From Candidatus Woesearchaeota archaeon (lineage in GTDB: Archaea; Nanobdellota; Nanobdellia; Woesearchaeales; JAGVYJ01): a stretch of DNA of 5,879 nt. Under the pieces are notes generated by a model that saw only the letters and a list, made by a program, of their open reading frames with translations, did not search any database and was not told the origin of the DNA. Below are positions 1 through 5,879 of this stretch, piece by piece. The stretch is taken from NCBI GenBank assembly GCA_018303315.1, contig JAGVYJ010000067.1, positions 1-5,879 of the forward strand. The letters are read 5' to 3'. The position numbers were made by a program, and so were the translations under genes. The first letter of the stretch is position 1, and each line of letters begins with the position of its first letter.

Positions 1-512
1 CCTTCTTTGTGCTTGCAACCCAGAACCCCATTGAGCAGGAAGGCACATATCCGTTGCCTGAGGCGCAGGCTGACAGGTTTTTGCTTAAGATAAAGGTCAA
101 GTACCCCAAGTACGAGGAAGAGCTTGAAGTGGTCAACAGGTATGCTTTTGACAGCCAGGAGCCGAGGCTGAGGGCAGCGTTGTCAAGGAGCCAGGTGCTC
201 CAGCTGCAGCAGCTTACCAGGCAGGTCCCGATTGCAAATGATATCAAGGAGCGCGCTGTAAAGATTGTTACAACCACGCGTGAAGTATCTGACCTCCTTG
301 CCTATGGCGCAAGCCCGAGGGCATCCATAGGAATCATCCTTGCGGCAAAGGCCCGGGCACTCATAAACGGCCGCAACTATGTGAGCGTCGAGGATATCCA
401 TGCAATGGCCTATCCCATACTCAGGCACCGCATAATTCTTAATTTTGAATCTGAGAGGAAAGGGCTTACCAGTGACGACGTGATTGAGCAGGTAATCAAA
501 AAGGTGCGTTGA
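1..512 (+). CDS. MoxR-family AAA+ ATPase, C-terminal part (5' end outside window)
   Basis: This is the 3' portion of a MoxR-type AAA+ ATPase gene; the reading frame is open from base 3, so the first visible codons (F-F-V-L-A-T-Q-N-P) continue from outside the window. The sensor 1 strand ATQNP is followed by the MoxR hallmark [13 protein letters not shown] and the DRF arginine-finger segment. The sensor 2 motif GASPRA lies at 306-323 and is followed by the helical lid. About 169 residues are visible; the family usually has 310-330, so Walker A and B lie upstream. One small deviation: the common 'EAQLDRF' reads EAQADRF. MoxR proteins are cytosolic ATPases thought to remodel or activate vWA/MIDAS partner proteins, and the DUF58 gene overlapping its stop is the expected partner. 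Family assignment is very secure; the client and cellular role in this organism are inference. No cysteine occurs in the visible part. Confidence 0.95.
   Translation, partial: FFVLATQNPIEQEGTYPLPEAQADRFLLKIKVKYPKYEEELEVVNRYAFDSQEPRLRAALSRSQVLQLQQLTRQVPIANDIKERAVKIVTTTREVSDLLAYGASPRASIGIILAAKARALINGRNYVSVEDIHAMAYPILRHRIILNFESERKGLTSDDVIEQVIKKVR
502..506 (+). promoter_or_regulatory. Ribosome binding site of the DUF58 gene
   Basis: AGGTG, complementary to the archaeal 16S rRNA 3' end (consensus GGAGGTGAT), lies inside the last codons of the MoxR gene, 5 nt before the ATG at 512. A TTG at 509 is in the same frame but would leave only 2 nt, so the site favours the ATG start. Confidence 0.6.
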
Positions 513-1363
513 TGACAATCACCACTGATTACCTGACCACTCTGGACAGGTTCAGGCTGATTGTCAAGAAGCGCGTGACTTCTCACTTTGCAGGAAGCCG
601 GCCTTCGACAGTCTTGGGGCGCGGCACAACAATAAAGGACCACCGGCAGTACGCCCCTGGCGATGATTTCAGGCTTATAGACTGGAAAATCTTTGCCAAG
701 ACTGATAACCTTTACATAAAGCAGTTTGAAGAGGATAAGGACCTTACCACTCATATAATAGTGGATGCCAGCGCCAGCATGGATTTCGGAAGCCCAATCA
801 CAAAATTCGAGTTTGCTTCCATGATTGGGATAGGGTTTGCCCATCTTGCGGTAAGGGATAATGACAAGTTCCAGTTCGCCACATTCTCCAACAGTGTGGA
901 TGTCTTCCAGTCCAGCAGGGCGCCATCGCACTTGCTGAAAATGGTTGACCATCTGAACTCCCTGAAAGTGAGGGGCAACACCAAATTCGGGGATGCGGTG
1001 CTGAAATACAAGAGGGTTATAGGCAGCAAGGCACTGGTGATTCTTCTCTCGGATTTCCTTTACGATGCCCCACAGATTGAGGCAGGGCTCAACAGGCTGG
1101 CTGGGAATGAGATAAGGGTTATCCAGGTTCTGGACAGCACCGAGGTTGACCTTCCTGTGCTTGGAGAGGTGAATCTTCATGACGCCGAGACAAGCACCGA
1201 AATGAAGACTTTCGTGAGCCAAAGGATGAAACAGCAGTATCTTTACAGGATGCAGCAGCACAACTCCCACATTGAGGAGATATGCAACCGCCTTAACGCG
1301 AAATATAACCGGGTTACAACAGACATGCCTATTTTTGACGCTTTCTGGAATGCGCTCAATTAG
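512..1363 (+). CDS. DUF58 family protein with intact MIDAS-type vWA-like site
   Basis: This 283-aa protein belongs to the DUF58 family. The family signature is clear at residues 45-75: R-Q-Y-A-P-G-D-D-F-R-L-I-D-W, then F-A-K and an E-E-D run. A vWA-like metal site follows: D-A-S-A-S at 85-89 (DxSxS), a threonine in RGNTKFGDA (about T157) and the aspartate of LLSDF (D181), so all MIDAS positions appear present. No transmembrane segment or signal peptide is visible, so this is the short, soluble form; many bacterial DUF58 proteins are longer with N-terminal membrane helices. The ATG overlaps the MoxR stop by one base (TGATG), implying translational coupling, and MoxR-DUF58 pairs are known across bacteria and archaea. 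The biochemical role of DUF58 is not established; metal-dependent protein binding controlled by MoxR is the usual inference. It ends in a stop codon overlapping the convergent gene. Confidence 0.95.
   Translation: MTITTDYLTTLDRFRLIVKKRVTSHFAGSRPSTVLGRGTTIKDHRQYAPGDDFRLIDWKIFAKTDNLYIKQFEEDKDLTTHIIVDASASMDFGSPITKFEFASMIGIGFAHLAVRDNDKFQFATFSNSVDVFQSSRAPSHLLKMVDHLNSLKVRGNTKFGDAVLKYKRVIGSKALVILLSDFLYDAPQIEAGLNRLAGNEIRVIQVLDSTEVDLPVLGEVNLHDAETSTEMKTFVSQRMKQQYLYRMQQHNSHIEEICNRLNAKYNRVTTDMPIFDAFWNALN
1360..1363. other. Tail-to-tail overlap of two stop codons
   Basis: The four bases TTAG hold the TAG stop of the + strand DUF58 gene (1361-1363) and the TAA stop of the - strand cysteine-rich gene (1362-1360). 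The two convergent genes therefore share their ends with no intergenic space. No T-run or hairpin is apparent just beyond either stop, so transcripts may run into the opposite gene. Confidence 0.9.
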
Positions 1364-2988
1364 CTGAGGCTAAGCTGCGCGTTCGGCACAGGGAAGTCTT
1401 GTACTGTGAATCTTTTCATTTCCAGGGGGGTGTTAACGCTGTCGTATCTCGGGGTGCTCGCTGCTCCTTTGTCATAATTAGCTGATATTTTGAGTTCATA
1501 CTCCCCGATTCCAGGCGCTTTGAATGTCCACTTAAGATTATTTCCTTTCACAAAATTCTGGTCTTCCTTATTGTCGAGTTTAAGGTAAGTGAAGGTTCCT
1601 GAAGCAGAACTGGAAAAGCCCGGATCAACAACTTCTGATGTCTCTCCCCTTTTTGTAACGCTAAGGTCTTTTTGTATGAACCATCCGGGTTTCGGCTCTA
1701 TGCCCTGGCCCGGGCTCAGCTCAATCTGCTGGGTTGCGGATATTGTTATTTCTGTGTCAGGATAGATGCGCCCAGGCGATATGGATATGCTTGGCTTGGT
1801 CCTTGCTGGGTCCGGGGTGTTGCCCTGGCCCGGAGCCGGAGTGCTTTCCCCTCCCGGGATTGAAAGCACCCCTTTCTGCAGTGCTGCCGCGCAGTCTGCC
1901 TCGCTGCTGAATCTTGAAACCATAACTTCGCTGAAGGTTTTATCTGCATTGCAGCTTACAGCAAAAAGATTTTCAGTGTTGACTGCCGTTCTGTAATCCT
2001 GGCGATTAGGGACCCCGCATTGGAAATAAAATGTTCCCACGGGAAACATTCCCTCTCCTGCCCCGCATCCGATGCCCTGGCTTTTGAGTTCTCCAGGAGT
2101 CTTTGAAGAGTCAAATCTACCTGGTAGTTCTTTCAGCACCCCGGCTGCATCACAGCTTCGCAGCTTTAGCTTGCCATCTGCCTGAGGTTCAAACCAATAT
2201 CCTCTAAAATTAGGGCTGTTAGCCTCATCAGTCCTGAATGCACTTCTTCCATTGGAGCAGTAACGAAGCCCTGACCTTGCTCCTGCAGGGCTCACCTGGC
2301 TGTCCTGACTGAATTCAAGCTCCTTGATATTATTGAACAGCTGCCCTTCTTTGGCAGAATCTGGGTAAAGGCAAGTATACTCGTAATCCCGGAACTGCCT
2401 GTTGAAAGCAGCTCCCTCATTCACATTACAAAGGCCATTGTCCTTATTTTCAGTTGGGGAGAACGCCCAGAACACCTTTCTTTGTTTTGGAGCACTGTCT
2501 CCATCGCATGTGGGTTTCCGTGGGTCAGAGCCGGGAACATCCTGCCAGCCGCATCTGTAGATGCTTAGGCCTGTTCCTGGAACAGATGTGCCTGCTGTCG
2601 GAGAGCATGAAGATGCCCCTTTTGGCACATACTTGACAGAGCCGAGGCTGCAATCCGGATCGTTGGTACACTGTACAGTGCATAACCCCCTACCCATACC
2701 CTGGTCTGAACCTATAAGTCTGTTGCCGGCATAGCAGCACACAGGGCCGCACAGGGCAACATTGTCTTCGCACCATTTCGCCTTGTTTTGTGCGCTGTCA
2801 GGTATGCTGTTAAGCGATGTGCCCCCGTTTGAAGCACAGTCAGTTCCCTGGAAAGCCCAGCAGCTTACTGAGGGAAGCAGGCAGCATTTGTAGCTATTCT
2901 GCGCAGTTATGGATGGGGCTACTAAAGTTACAGCTAAGATGGATAAGAATAATAGATATATAATTGTTAGCAGCTTAATTTGCTTCAT
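1360..2988 (-). CDS. Secreted cysteine-rich protein with C-terminal Ig-like domain
   Basis: A 542-aa exported protein that I cannot assign to a named family. Residues 1-29 form a Sec signal peptide: K-Q-I-K, a hydrophobic core and a likely cleavage site after S-I-T-A. The mature part has 22 cysteines between residues 35 and 366, and none after. They are densest at 35-113, with CC pairs at 35-36 and 84-85 and singles at 43, 51, 73, 80, 103, 107 and 113, suggesting a compact disulfide-bonded domain. The CC...C...C...CC layout resembles small cysteine-rich exported domains I recall from DPANN genomes, but that is memory, not a search. A Pro/Gly-rich linker (about 377-398) leads to a beta-rich, cysteine-free domain (about 399-534) with a G-E-Y-E-L-K-I-S strand, consistent with an Ig-like or PKD-like fold. 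No membrane anchor is visible at the C-terminus, so it may be released or bound to the surface by the Ig-like domain. It has its own promoter downstream of the glycosidase-like gene. A binding or structural surface role is inference. Confidence 0.85.
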   Translation of the reverse strand: MKQIKLLTIIYLLFLSILAVTLVAPSITAQNSYKCCLLPSVSCWAFQGTDCASNGGTSLNSIPDSAQNKAKWCEDNVALCGPVCCYAGNRLIGSDQGMGRGLCTVQCTNDPDCSLGSVKYVPKGASSCSPTAGTSVPGTGLSIYRCGWQDVPGSDPRKPTCDGDSAPKQRKVFWAFSPTENKDNGLCNVNEGAAFNRQFRDYEYTCLYPDSAKEGQLFNNIKELEFSQDSQVSPAGARSGLRYCSNGRSAFRTDEANSPNFRGYWFEPQADGKLKLRSCDAAGVLKELPGRFDSSKTPGELKSQGIGCGAGEGMFPVGTFYFQCGVPNRQDYRTAVNTENLFAVSCNADKTFSEVMVSRFSSEADCAAALQKGVLSIPGGESTPAPGQGNTPDPARTKPSISISPGRIYPDTEITISATQQIELSPGQGIEPKPGWFIQKDLSVTKRGETSEVVDPGFSSSASGTFTYLKLDNKEDQNFVKGNNLKWTFKAPGIGEYELKISANYDKGAASTPRYDSVNTPLEMKRFTVQDFPVPNAQLSLS

Positions 2989-3000
2989 TTATGCCTGAAT

Positions 3001-3004
3001 CTCC
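3001..3004 (-). promoter_or_regulatory. Possible weak ribosome binding site of the cysteine-rich gene
   Basis: GGAG on the - strand lies 12 nt before the ATG at 2988. It matches the anti-Shine-Dalgarno core, but the spacing is long for a standard site, so initiation may depend on the short leader instead. Confidence 0.3.
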
Positions 3005-3035
3005 ACTTGGTTGTAATCCTATCTTGGCATCACAG

Positions 3036-3045
3036 AATTTATAAG
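3036..3045 (-). promoter_or_regulatory. Archaeal TATA box for the cysteine-rich gene
   Basis: On the - strand the box reads CTTATAAATT, preceded by an A-rich stretch (ACAAAAAC) in the position of a TFB recognition element. It sits in the 82-bp gap between the glycosidase-like gene and the cysteine-rich gene. With the usual 22-27 nt from box centre to initiation, transcription would start near 3014-3018, giving a leader of roughly 26-30 nt before the ATG. This suggests the cysteine-rich gene can be transcribed apart from the upstream operon. Nothing in the gap looks like a convincing terminator for the upstream gene. Confidence 0.6.
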
Positions 3046-3070
3046 GTTTTTGTATCAAGAACGGCCGAAA

Positions 3071-5437
3071 TCAGTCTGGAATGCCCTTACCCTTTCGCAG
3101 TAGTTGAACAGTTTTATATGCTTCACTAAGCTCGTAATCACCTTTCTTAGCCGGGTCTCCTCCTTCTCTGAGTCTAACCCATATCTTATCAGTAAATGCC
3201 GTATTTTCTGTGTATAGCAGGTAGGGATTGATGCTTTTCACTCTGGATGTATAGATGGTGGTTACTGTTCCAGGACTGCCGTCGCCCGAACCTGGCCAAA
3301 CCTGGTCAGTTCCTGTTTCTGTAATCATAACACTCGGAGCAAACGGTAATTTTTCGAGTTCTTTATTATAATAATTGCCGGTGCCATAGGATGGAAAGTA
3401 GGAATGTGTTGACCAAGAATCAATGTAATCCCGAAGCTTATCTCCGTATTCAGATTTAAACATCTGGTCTATAAAGATGAGATTATCCATATTTCTGCCC
3501 TGGAAATTGGAATCTTGTGTATTTATAGGGATTGCAAATGCCGGGCCCAGCAGATTGATAGTGCCTTGAGGATCGCAGATATTAATGGTCTCTGCAACCT
3601 TTGCGTAAAATCTTGAAAACTCTTCAGGATTTGGGGGAAGGTCCCCCCATTCCAGATTCAGATTTGGCTCGTTCCATATCTGCAGGTAATTTACATTTAT
3701 GCCCTGCTCTCTTAACCGCGATATTGTCGCTGCATATTGGCTGGCGATGGCTGTGTAATCGCCAGATTCAGGGGACCATTCTTCTGCGCTATTATATCCT
3801 CCTTCAGGGCCTGGATTAGGAAGTTTCCAGACTGCTGTATCTTTTCCAAACGGTTTGTCCGCCACCTTGTCATCAACATTGCCTGCTGCCCTTATTATAA
3901 CACGCAGGTTTCGGCTTTGGGCCTCTTTCAGGAAGAAAATTGTCTTTTCCCATTGCTCTTTTTGCGCAGATGCAGCGCTATCAAGTTTTCCCTGCTGGAT
4001 TCCCCCAAAATTTGGAACTACATCAACAAGCCAGCCGCATTCACCAACCATGTCTTTGACAAGGCCTAGCTGAGCTCTGATTATGTTCTTATCATCCTCA
4101 TCCTTAAATTCAAATTCATCGCTAAAAAAGAAAGTGTGCATGCCGAATTTATTGTTGCTTGACGTGCAGTATGTTGTTGATGGAGGCTGAATCTCAACAG
4201 GGCAATTGCCCTTTTCAGCCAGTGGAGCAACAGGTCTTGGTATTCCTTGTTCTTCACAGTTAATTGATTTTGTGCCTGTTACAGTGCTTTCAGACTGCAA
4301 ATTAGGAGGGTCTGTCTCCTTGAGGCTGATTACGAGCTTGTAATCTATTCTGACTGAAGGGTTTGCCTGGCCTGCTTCATATTCTTCGGCGCATTTTGAT
4401 GTCAATGATTCCTTGTTGAGGATAACTACTGACTCGGCTATGAATGTCCCTGGGGAGCAGCTGAACTCGACAGGACCTGGCTGTGCGGGTTCAGCCAGCT
4501 GATATGAAAACCTGATTGAATCCTCGTCATAATCATAGTAAGCAGTCGATGGGCAGTAGATATCCAGCACCGTATCCTTGGTCTCATCAAGCCTTGGCTT
4601 TACATTATCCTTAAAATCAATTTCAGGCTTCCTGTTCTCCCTTACATAGCTGAAATAGTAGGGCTGGCCGACAATAAGCAGCCCCGGATCGGTTATGTTG
4701 ATTATGTCAAAGTTGCTGTTGCCTGTCCTCCTGTCTATCGTAACTGGATATTCCTGTGAAAGAGGAATTGCATTCAGGTCCCACGCATCATTTTTTGTGA
4801 TGGATTCGGGAGGGAAGGGGTCTGCCATTCTGAATATATGGGTAACGTCATGCGGCACCACGACGACAAAACTGCTGATGCTTGTCCTTACACCGCCTTT
4901 CTCGATACTCAGCGGATAGTCAACCTTGGCAAGCAAAGAGCTGCCTCTTATTGAAACAGTGACTTTGGCCAGGCCGATCGAGCTGACCCTGTAGCCCAGG
5001 GAGTTCAGGCTTCGCTCAATATTTATTCTGCCAATATTATCCTGGACATATTGCGTTAGCAAGCCCTGAAAGGTTTCAGGAGAGGAATCAGCATAAAAAT
5101 TGCTGAAGCTGAAATCCGGAACATGGTCTGAGTTGAAAAGCACCCTTATGTCATCCCTTACTTTGACCGAAGCAGGCCTGCAGATTCCCTGCTGGGGGCA
5201 GTAAAGCCCGCCGTGGCTGGCTATATGCTGCACTCCCTGAAGAGCAAGCTGCCTGATTGAGTCCTCAATGGCGAATTTTGCCAAAGCCAGGTCAGTGTCT
5301 GCTGAAAGGTGCTTCTGAGTTTCGGTTGTCAGGGCATCTGAGTGGCTTCCAGAAGTGAATCTTATCATTATGAGTGCCCCTACCAGGACTATGGTTGCCA
5401 CAATAAGGAATATTGTAAGCTGTCCTCGCCTGTTCAT
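3071..5437 (-). CDS. Pilin-like anchored protein with C-terminal clan GH-A glycoside hydrolase-like domain
   Basis: A 788-aa surface protein in two modules. The N-terminus M-N-R-R-G-Q-L-T-I-F plus a hydrophobic stretch to about residue 27 is an archaeal class III (prepilin-like) signal or membrane anchor. Residues about 45-200 resemble a widespread DPANN exported family, with a helical start, a Q-Y-V-Q-D helix and a V-D-Y-P-L-S-I strand. A 200-430 linker region holds most of the ten cysteines. Residues about 430-780 read as a TIM barrel: strand 4 ends W-N-E-P-N (acid/base candidate E590), strand 6 carries S-T-H-S-Y (H678), and strand 7 carries M-I-T-E-T-G (nucleophile candidate E707). This is the layout of clan GH-A retaining glycosidases such as GH5, GH39 or GH51; the exact family and substrate are unknown. 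The ATG at 5437 overlaps the preceding gene's stop (ATGA) and places G-Q at the normal distance; a GTG at 5446 would add three residues. No clear ribosome binding site precedes it, which fits translational coupling. It probably acts outside the cell, anchored in the membrane or a pilus. Confidence 0.85.
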   Translation of the reverse strand: MNRRGQLTIFLIVATIVLVGALIMIRFTSGSHSDALTTETQKHLSADTDLALAKFAIEDSIRQLALQGVQHIASHGGLYCPQQGICRPASVKVRDDIRVLFNSDHVPDFSFSNFYADSSPETFQGLLTQYVQDNIGRINIERSLNSLGYRVSSIGLAKVTVSIRGSSLLAKVDYPLSIEKGGVRTSISSFVVVVPHDVTHIFRMADPFPPESITKNDAWDLNAIPLSQEYPVTIDRRTGNSNFDIINITDPGLLIVGQPYYFSYVRENRKPEIDFKDNVKPRLDETKDTVLDIYCPSTAYYDYDEDSIRFSYQLAEPAQPGPVEFSCSPGTFIAESVVILNKESLTSKCAEEYEAGQANPSVRIDYKLVISLKETDPPNLQSESTVTGTKSINCEEQGIPRPVAPLAEKGNCPVEIQPPSTTYCTSSNNKFGMHTFFFSDEFEFKDEDDKNIIRAQLGLVKDMVGECGWLVDVVPNFGGIQQGKLDSAASAQKEQWEKTIFFLKEAQSRNLRVIIRAAGNVDDKVADKPFGKDTAVWKLPNPGPEGGYNSAEEWSPESGDYTAIASQYAATISRLREQGINVNYLQIWNEPNLNLEWGDLPPNPEEFSRFYAKVAETINICDPQGTINLLGPAFAIPINTQDSNFQGRNMDNLIFIDQMFKSEYGDKLRDYIDSWSTHSYFPSYGTGNYYNKELEKLPFAPSVMITETGTDQVWPGSGDGSPGTVTTIYTSRVKSINPYLLYTENTAFTDKIWVRLREGGDPAKKGDYELSEAYKTVQLLRKGKGIPD

Positions 5438-5856
5438 TTTGGGCACATCGTCAATGACACTTCAATGTTTGGGTAGATAATTGCGCTTTTCCTGGTCCTG
5501 GAGGCATCGCATTTGCTCCCGCTCCGCATCTCGAATTTCAAAGCTTGGCCTGAAGCAATGAGTTCATAGTTCCTTGGCTCTACCAGCAGGCTTTCAAAAG
5601 CTTTTTTGAGCTCTTGGCTGCAGGCAGGAGCCTTGTTGAACCGTAGGGCATCTGCAACCGGCATTGTGCTGCTGTCGCAGCTTACCGAACTTCTGAGCCA
5701 GACTATCAGCGCATTGACAGCCAGCTGTGATTCAGCATATTTTGCCGTTGAAGGCTCGTCTGCCGGCTTCCTGATTGAGGCATACACGAAAAGGCCTGCC
5801 ATGACCAGGACAACAAGGATGACAATCATGAAAACCTCTATCTGGCCTTTCTTCAT
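5434..5856 (-). CDS. Small pilin-like exported protein with four cysteines
   Basis: A 140-aa protein starting M-K-K-G-Q-I-E-V-F followed by a hydrophobic helix to about residue 27. This is the class III signal layout of archaeal type IV pilin-like proteins: a basic K-K-G, then Q and a glutamate a few residues in. Prepilin-peptidase cleavage after the glycine is likely but not proven. The globular part has cysteines at 60, 79, 116 and 138, enough for two disulfides, and the order 'amphipathic helix - C - C - Y-E-L strand - C - I-E-V-S-L strand - C' fits a minor-pilin-like head as found in DPANN genomes. It is followed by the glycosidase-like gene with a 4-bp ATGA overlap, so the two are very likely co-translated. 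The start is supported by a ribosome binding site and the signal motif. Whether it forms filaments or is only a membrane-bound accessory subunit cannot be told. Confidence 0.85.
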   Translation of the reverse strand: MKKGQIEVFMIVILVVLVMAGLFVYASIRKPADEPSTAKYAESQLAVNALIVWLRSSVSCDSSTMPVADALRFNKAPACSQELKKAFESLLVEPRNYELIASGQALKFEMRSGSKCDASRTRKSAIIYPNIEVSLTMCPK

Positions 5857-5879
5857 TGGAATACCACCACAATAAGGTT
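5853..5879 (-). CDS. Possible 3' end of an upstream operon gene (C-terminal 8 residues only)
   Basis: Reading the - strand from the window edge in the frame that ends with TGA at 5855-5853 gives N-L-I-V-V-V-F-Q and a stop, overlapping the ATG of the small pilin-like gene in the same ATGA arrangement seen at its other end. This suggests that another gene of the operon lies just outside the window, but eight codons cannot prove coding or identify a product. Confidence 0.3.
   Translation of the reverse strand, partial: NLIVVVFQ
5863..5868 (-). promoter_or_regulatory. Ribosome binding site of the small pilin-like gene
   Basis: GGTGGT on the - strand lies 6 nt before the ATG at 5856 and matches the archaeal GGTGAT part of the Shine-Dalgarno consensus in five of six bases. 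It supports the chosen start over a longer N-terminus, although that frame stays open to the window edge. Confidence 0.5.

Noticed and set aside
509..511. TTG as the start of the DUF58 gene
   Set aside because: It adds one residue only and lies 2 nt from the AGGTG site; the ATG at 512 has proper spacing and the common TGATG overlap.
410..1270. Long - strand open frame (286 aa) opposite the DUF58 gene
   Set aside because: It is antisense to a gene with full DUF58 and MIDAS motifs, has no recognisable domain, and reads as a low-quality shadow translation.
1672..1996. Short + strand and alternate - strand open frames within the cysteine-rich gene
   Set aside because: They overlap the linker-coding region of a well-supported gene, have no supporting start signal and no family resemblance.
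3062..3067. CGGCCG palindrome just after the glycosidase-like stop as a terminator hairpin
   Set aside because: Six bases with no loop cannot form a stable stem, and no U-tract follows on the - strand.
3601..4073. Several + strand open frames of 72-110 codons opposite the glycosidase-like domain
   Set aside because: They lie opposite the strand coding for the catalytic barrel, and their translations show no coherent domain.
5444..5446. GTG start giving a 791-aa form of the glycosidase-like protein
   Set aside because: The ATG at 5437 forms the ATGA overlap with the preceding stop and puts the R-R-G-Q motif directly at the N-terminus, as usual for class III signals.
1..5879. tRNA genes, CRISPR repeats, insertion sequence ends or long direct repeats
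   Set aside because: Reading both strands by eye showed none; almost the whole window is accounted for by coding sequence. Short or diverged repeats could be missed.

Overview
The window looks like part of a chromosome from an archaeon, most likely a DPANN lineage (Woesearchaeota, Pacearchaeota or a relative). The grounds are three. First, two exported proteins begin with the short 'K/R-G-Q + hydrophobic stretch' N-terminus typical of archaeal class III (type IV pilin-like) signal peptides in those groups. Second, an archaeal TATA-type promoter lies in the only real intergenic gap. Third, genes are tightly packed with ATGA and TGATG overlaps. The lineage call rests on style and family memory, not on a marker gene. 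No rRNA, tRNA, CRISPR array, insertion sequence or long repeat was seen.

Left arm (1-1363, + strand): the 3' half of a MoxR-type AAA+ ATPase gene, then a complete DUF58 gene that starts inside the MoxR stop codon (TGATG). MoxR-DUF58 is a widespread pair in which the ATPase is thought to act as a chaperone or remodeler for metal-binding vWA-like proteins. Both products look cytosolic and nearly free of cysteine.

Right arm (1360-5879, - strand): an operon-like run read right to left. It begins with the possible tail of an unseen upstream gene, then a small four-cysteine pilin-like protein (140 aa), then a 788-aa protein. This large protein has a pilin-like N-terminal anchor domain joined to a C-terminal TIM-barrel domain with both catalytic glutamates of a clan GH-A glycoside hydrolase. 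The two complete genes, and probably the upstream one, are linked by ATGA overlaps. After an 82-bp gap with its own TATA box comes a 542-aa secreted protein with 22 cysteines, a proline-rich linker and a cysteine-free, probably Ig-like C-terminal domain. Its stop codon overlaps the DUF58 stop tail to tail, so no terminator space exists between the two arms.

Taken together, the right arm reads as a cell-surface module: a minor-pilin-like subunit, a membrane- or pilus-anchored carbohydrate-active domain, and a disulfide-rich secreted protein. The most notable item is the fusion of a pilin-like anchor to an apparently intact GH-A catalytic barrel. Its substrate, and whether it is assembled into a filament, cannot be told from sequence alone.
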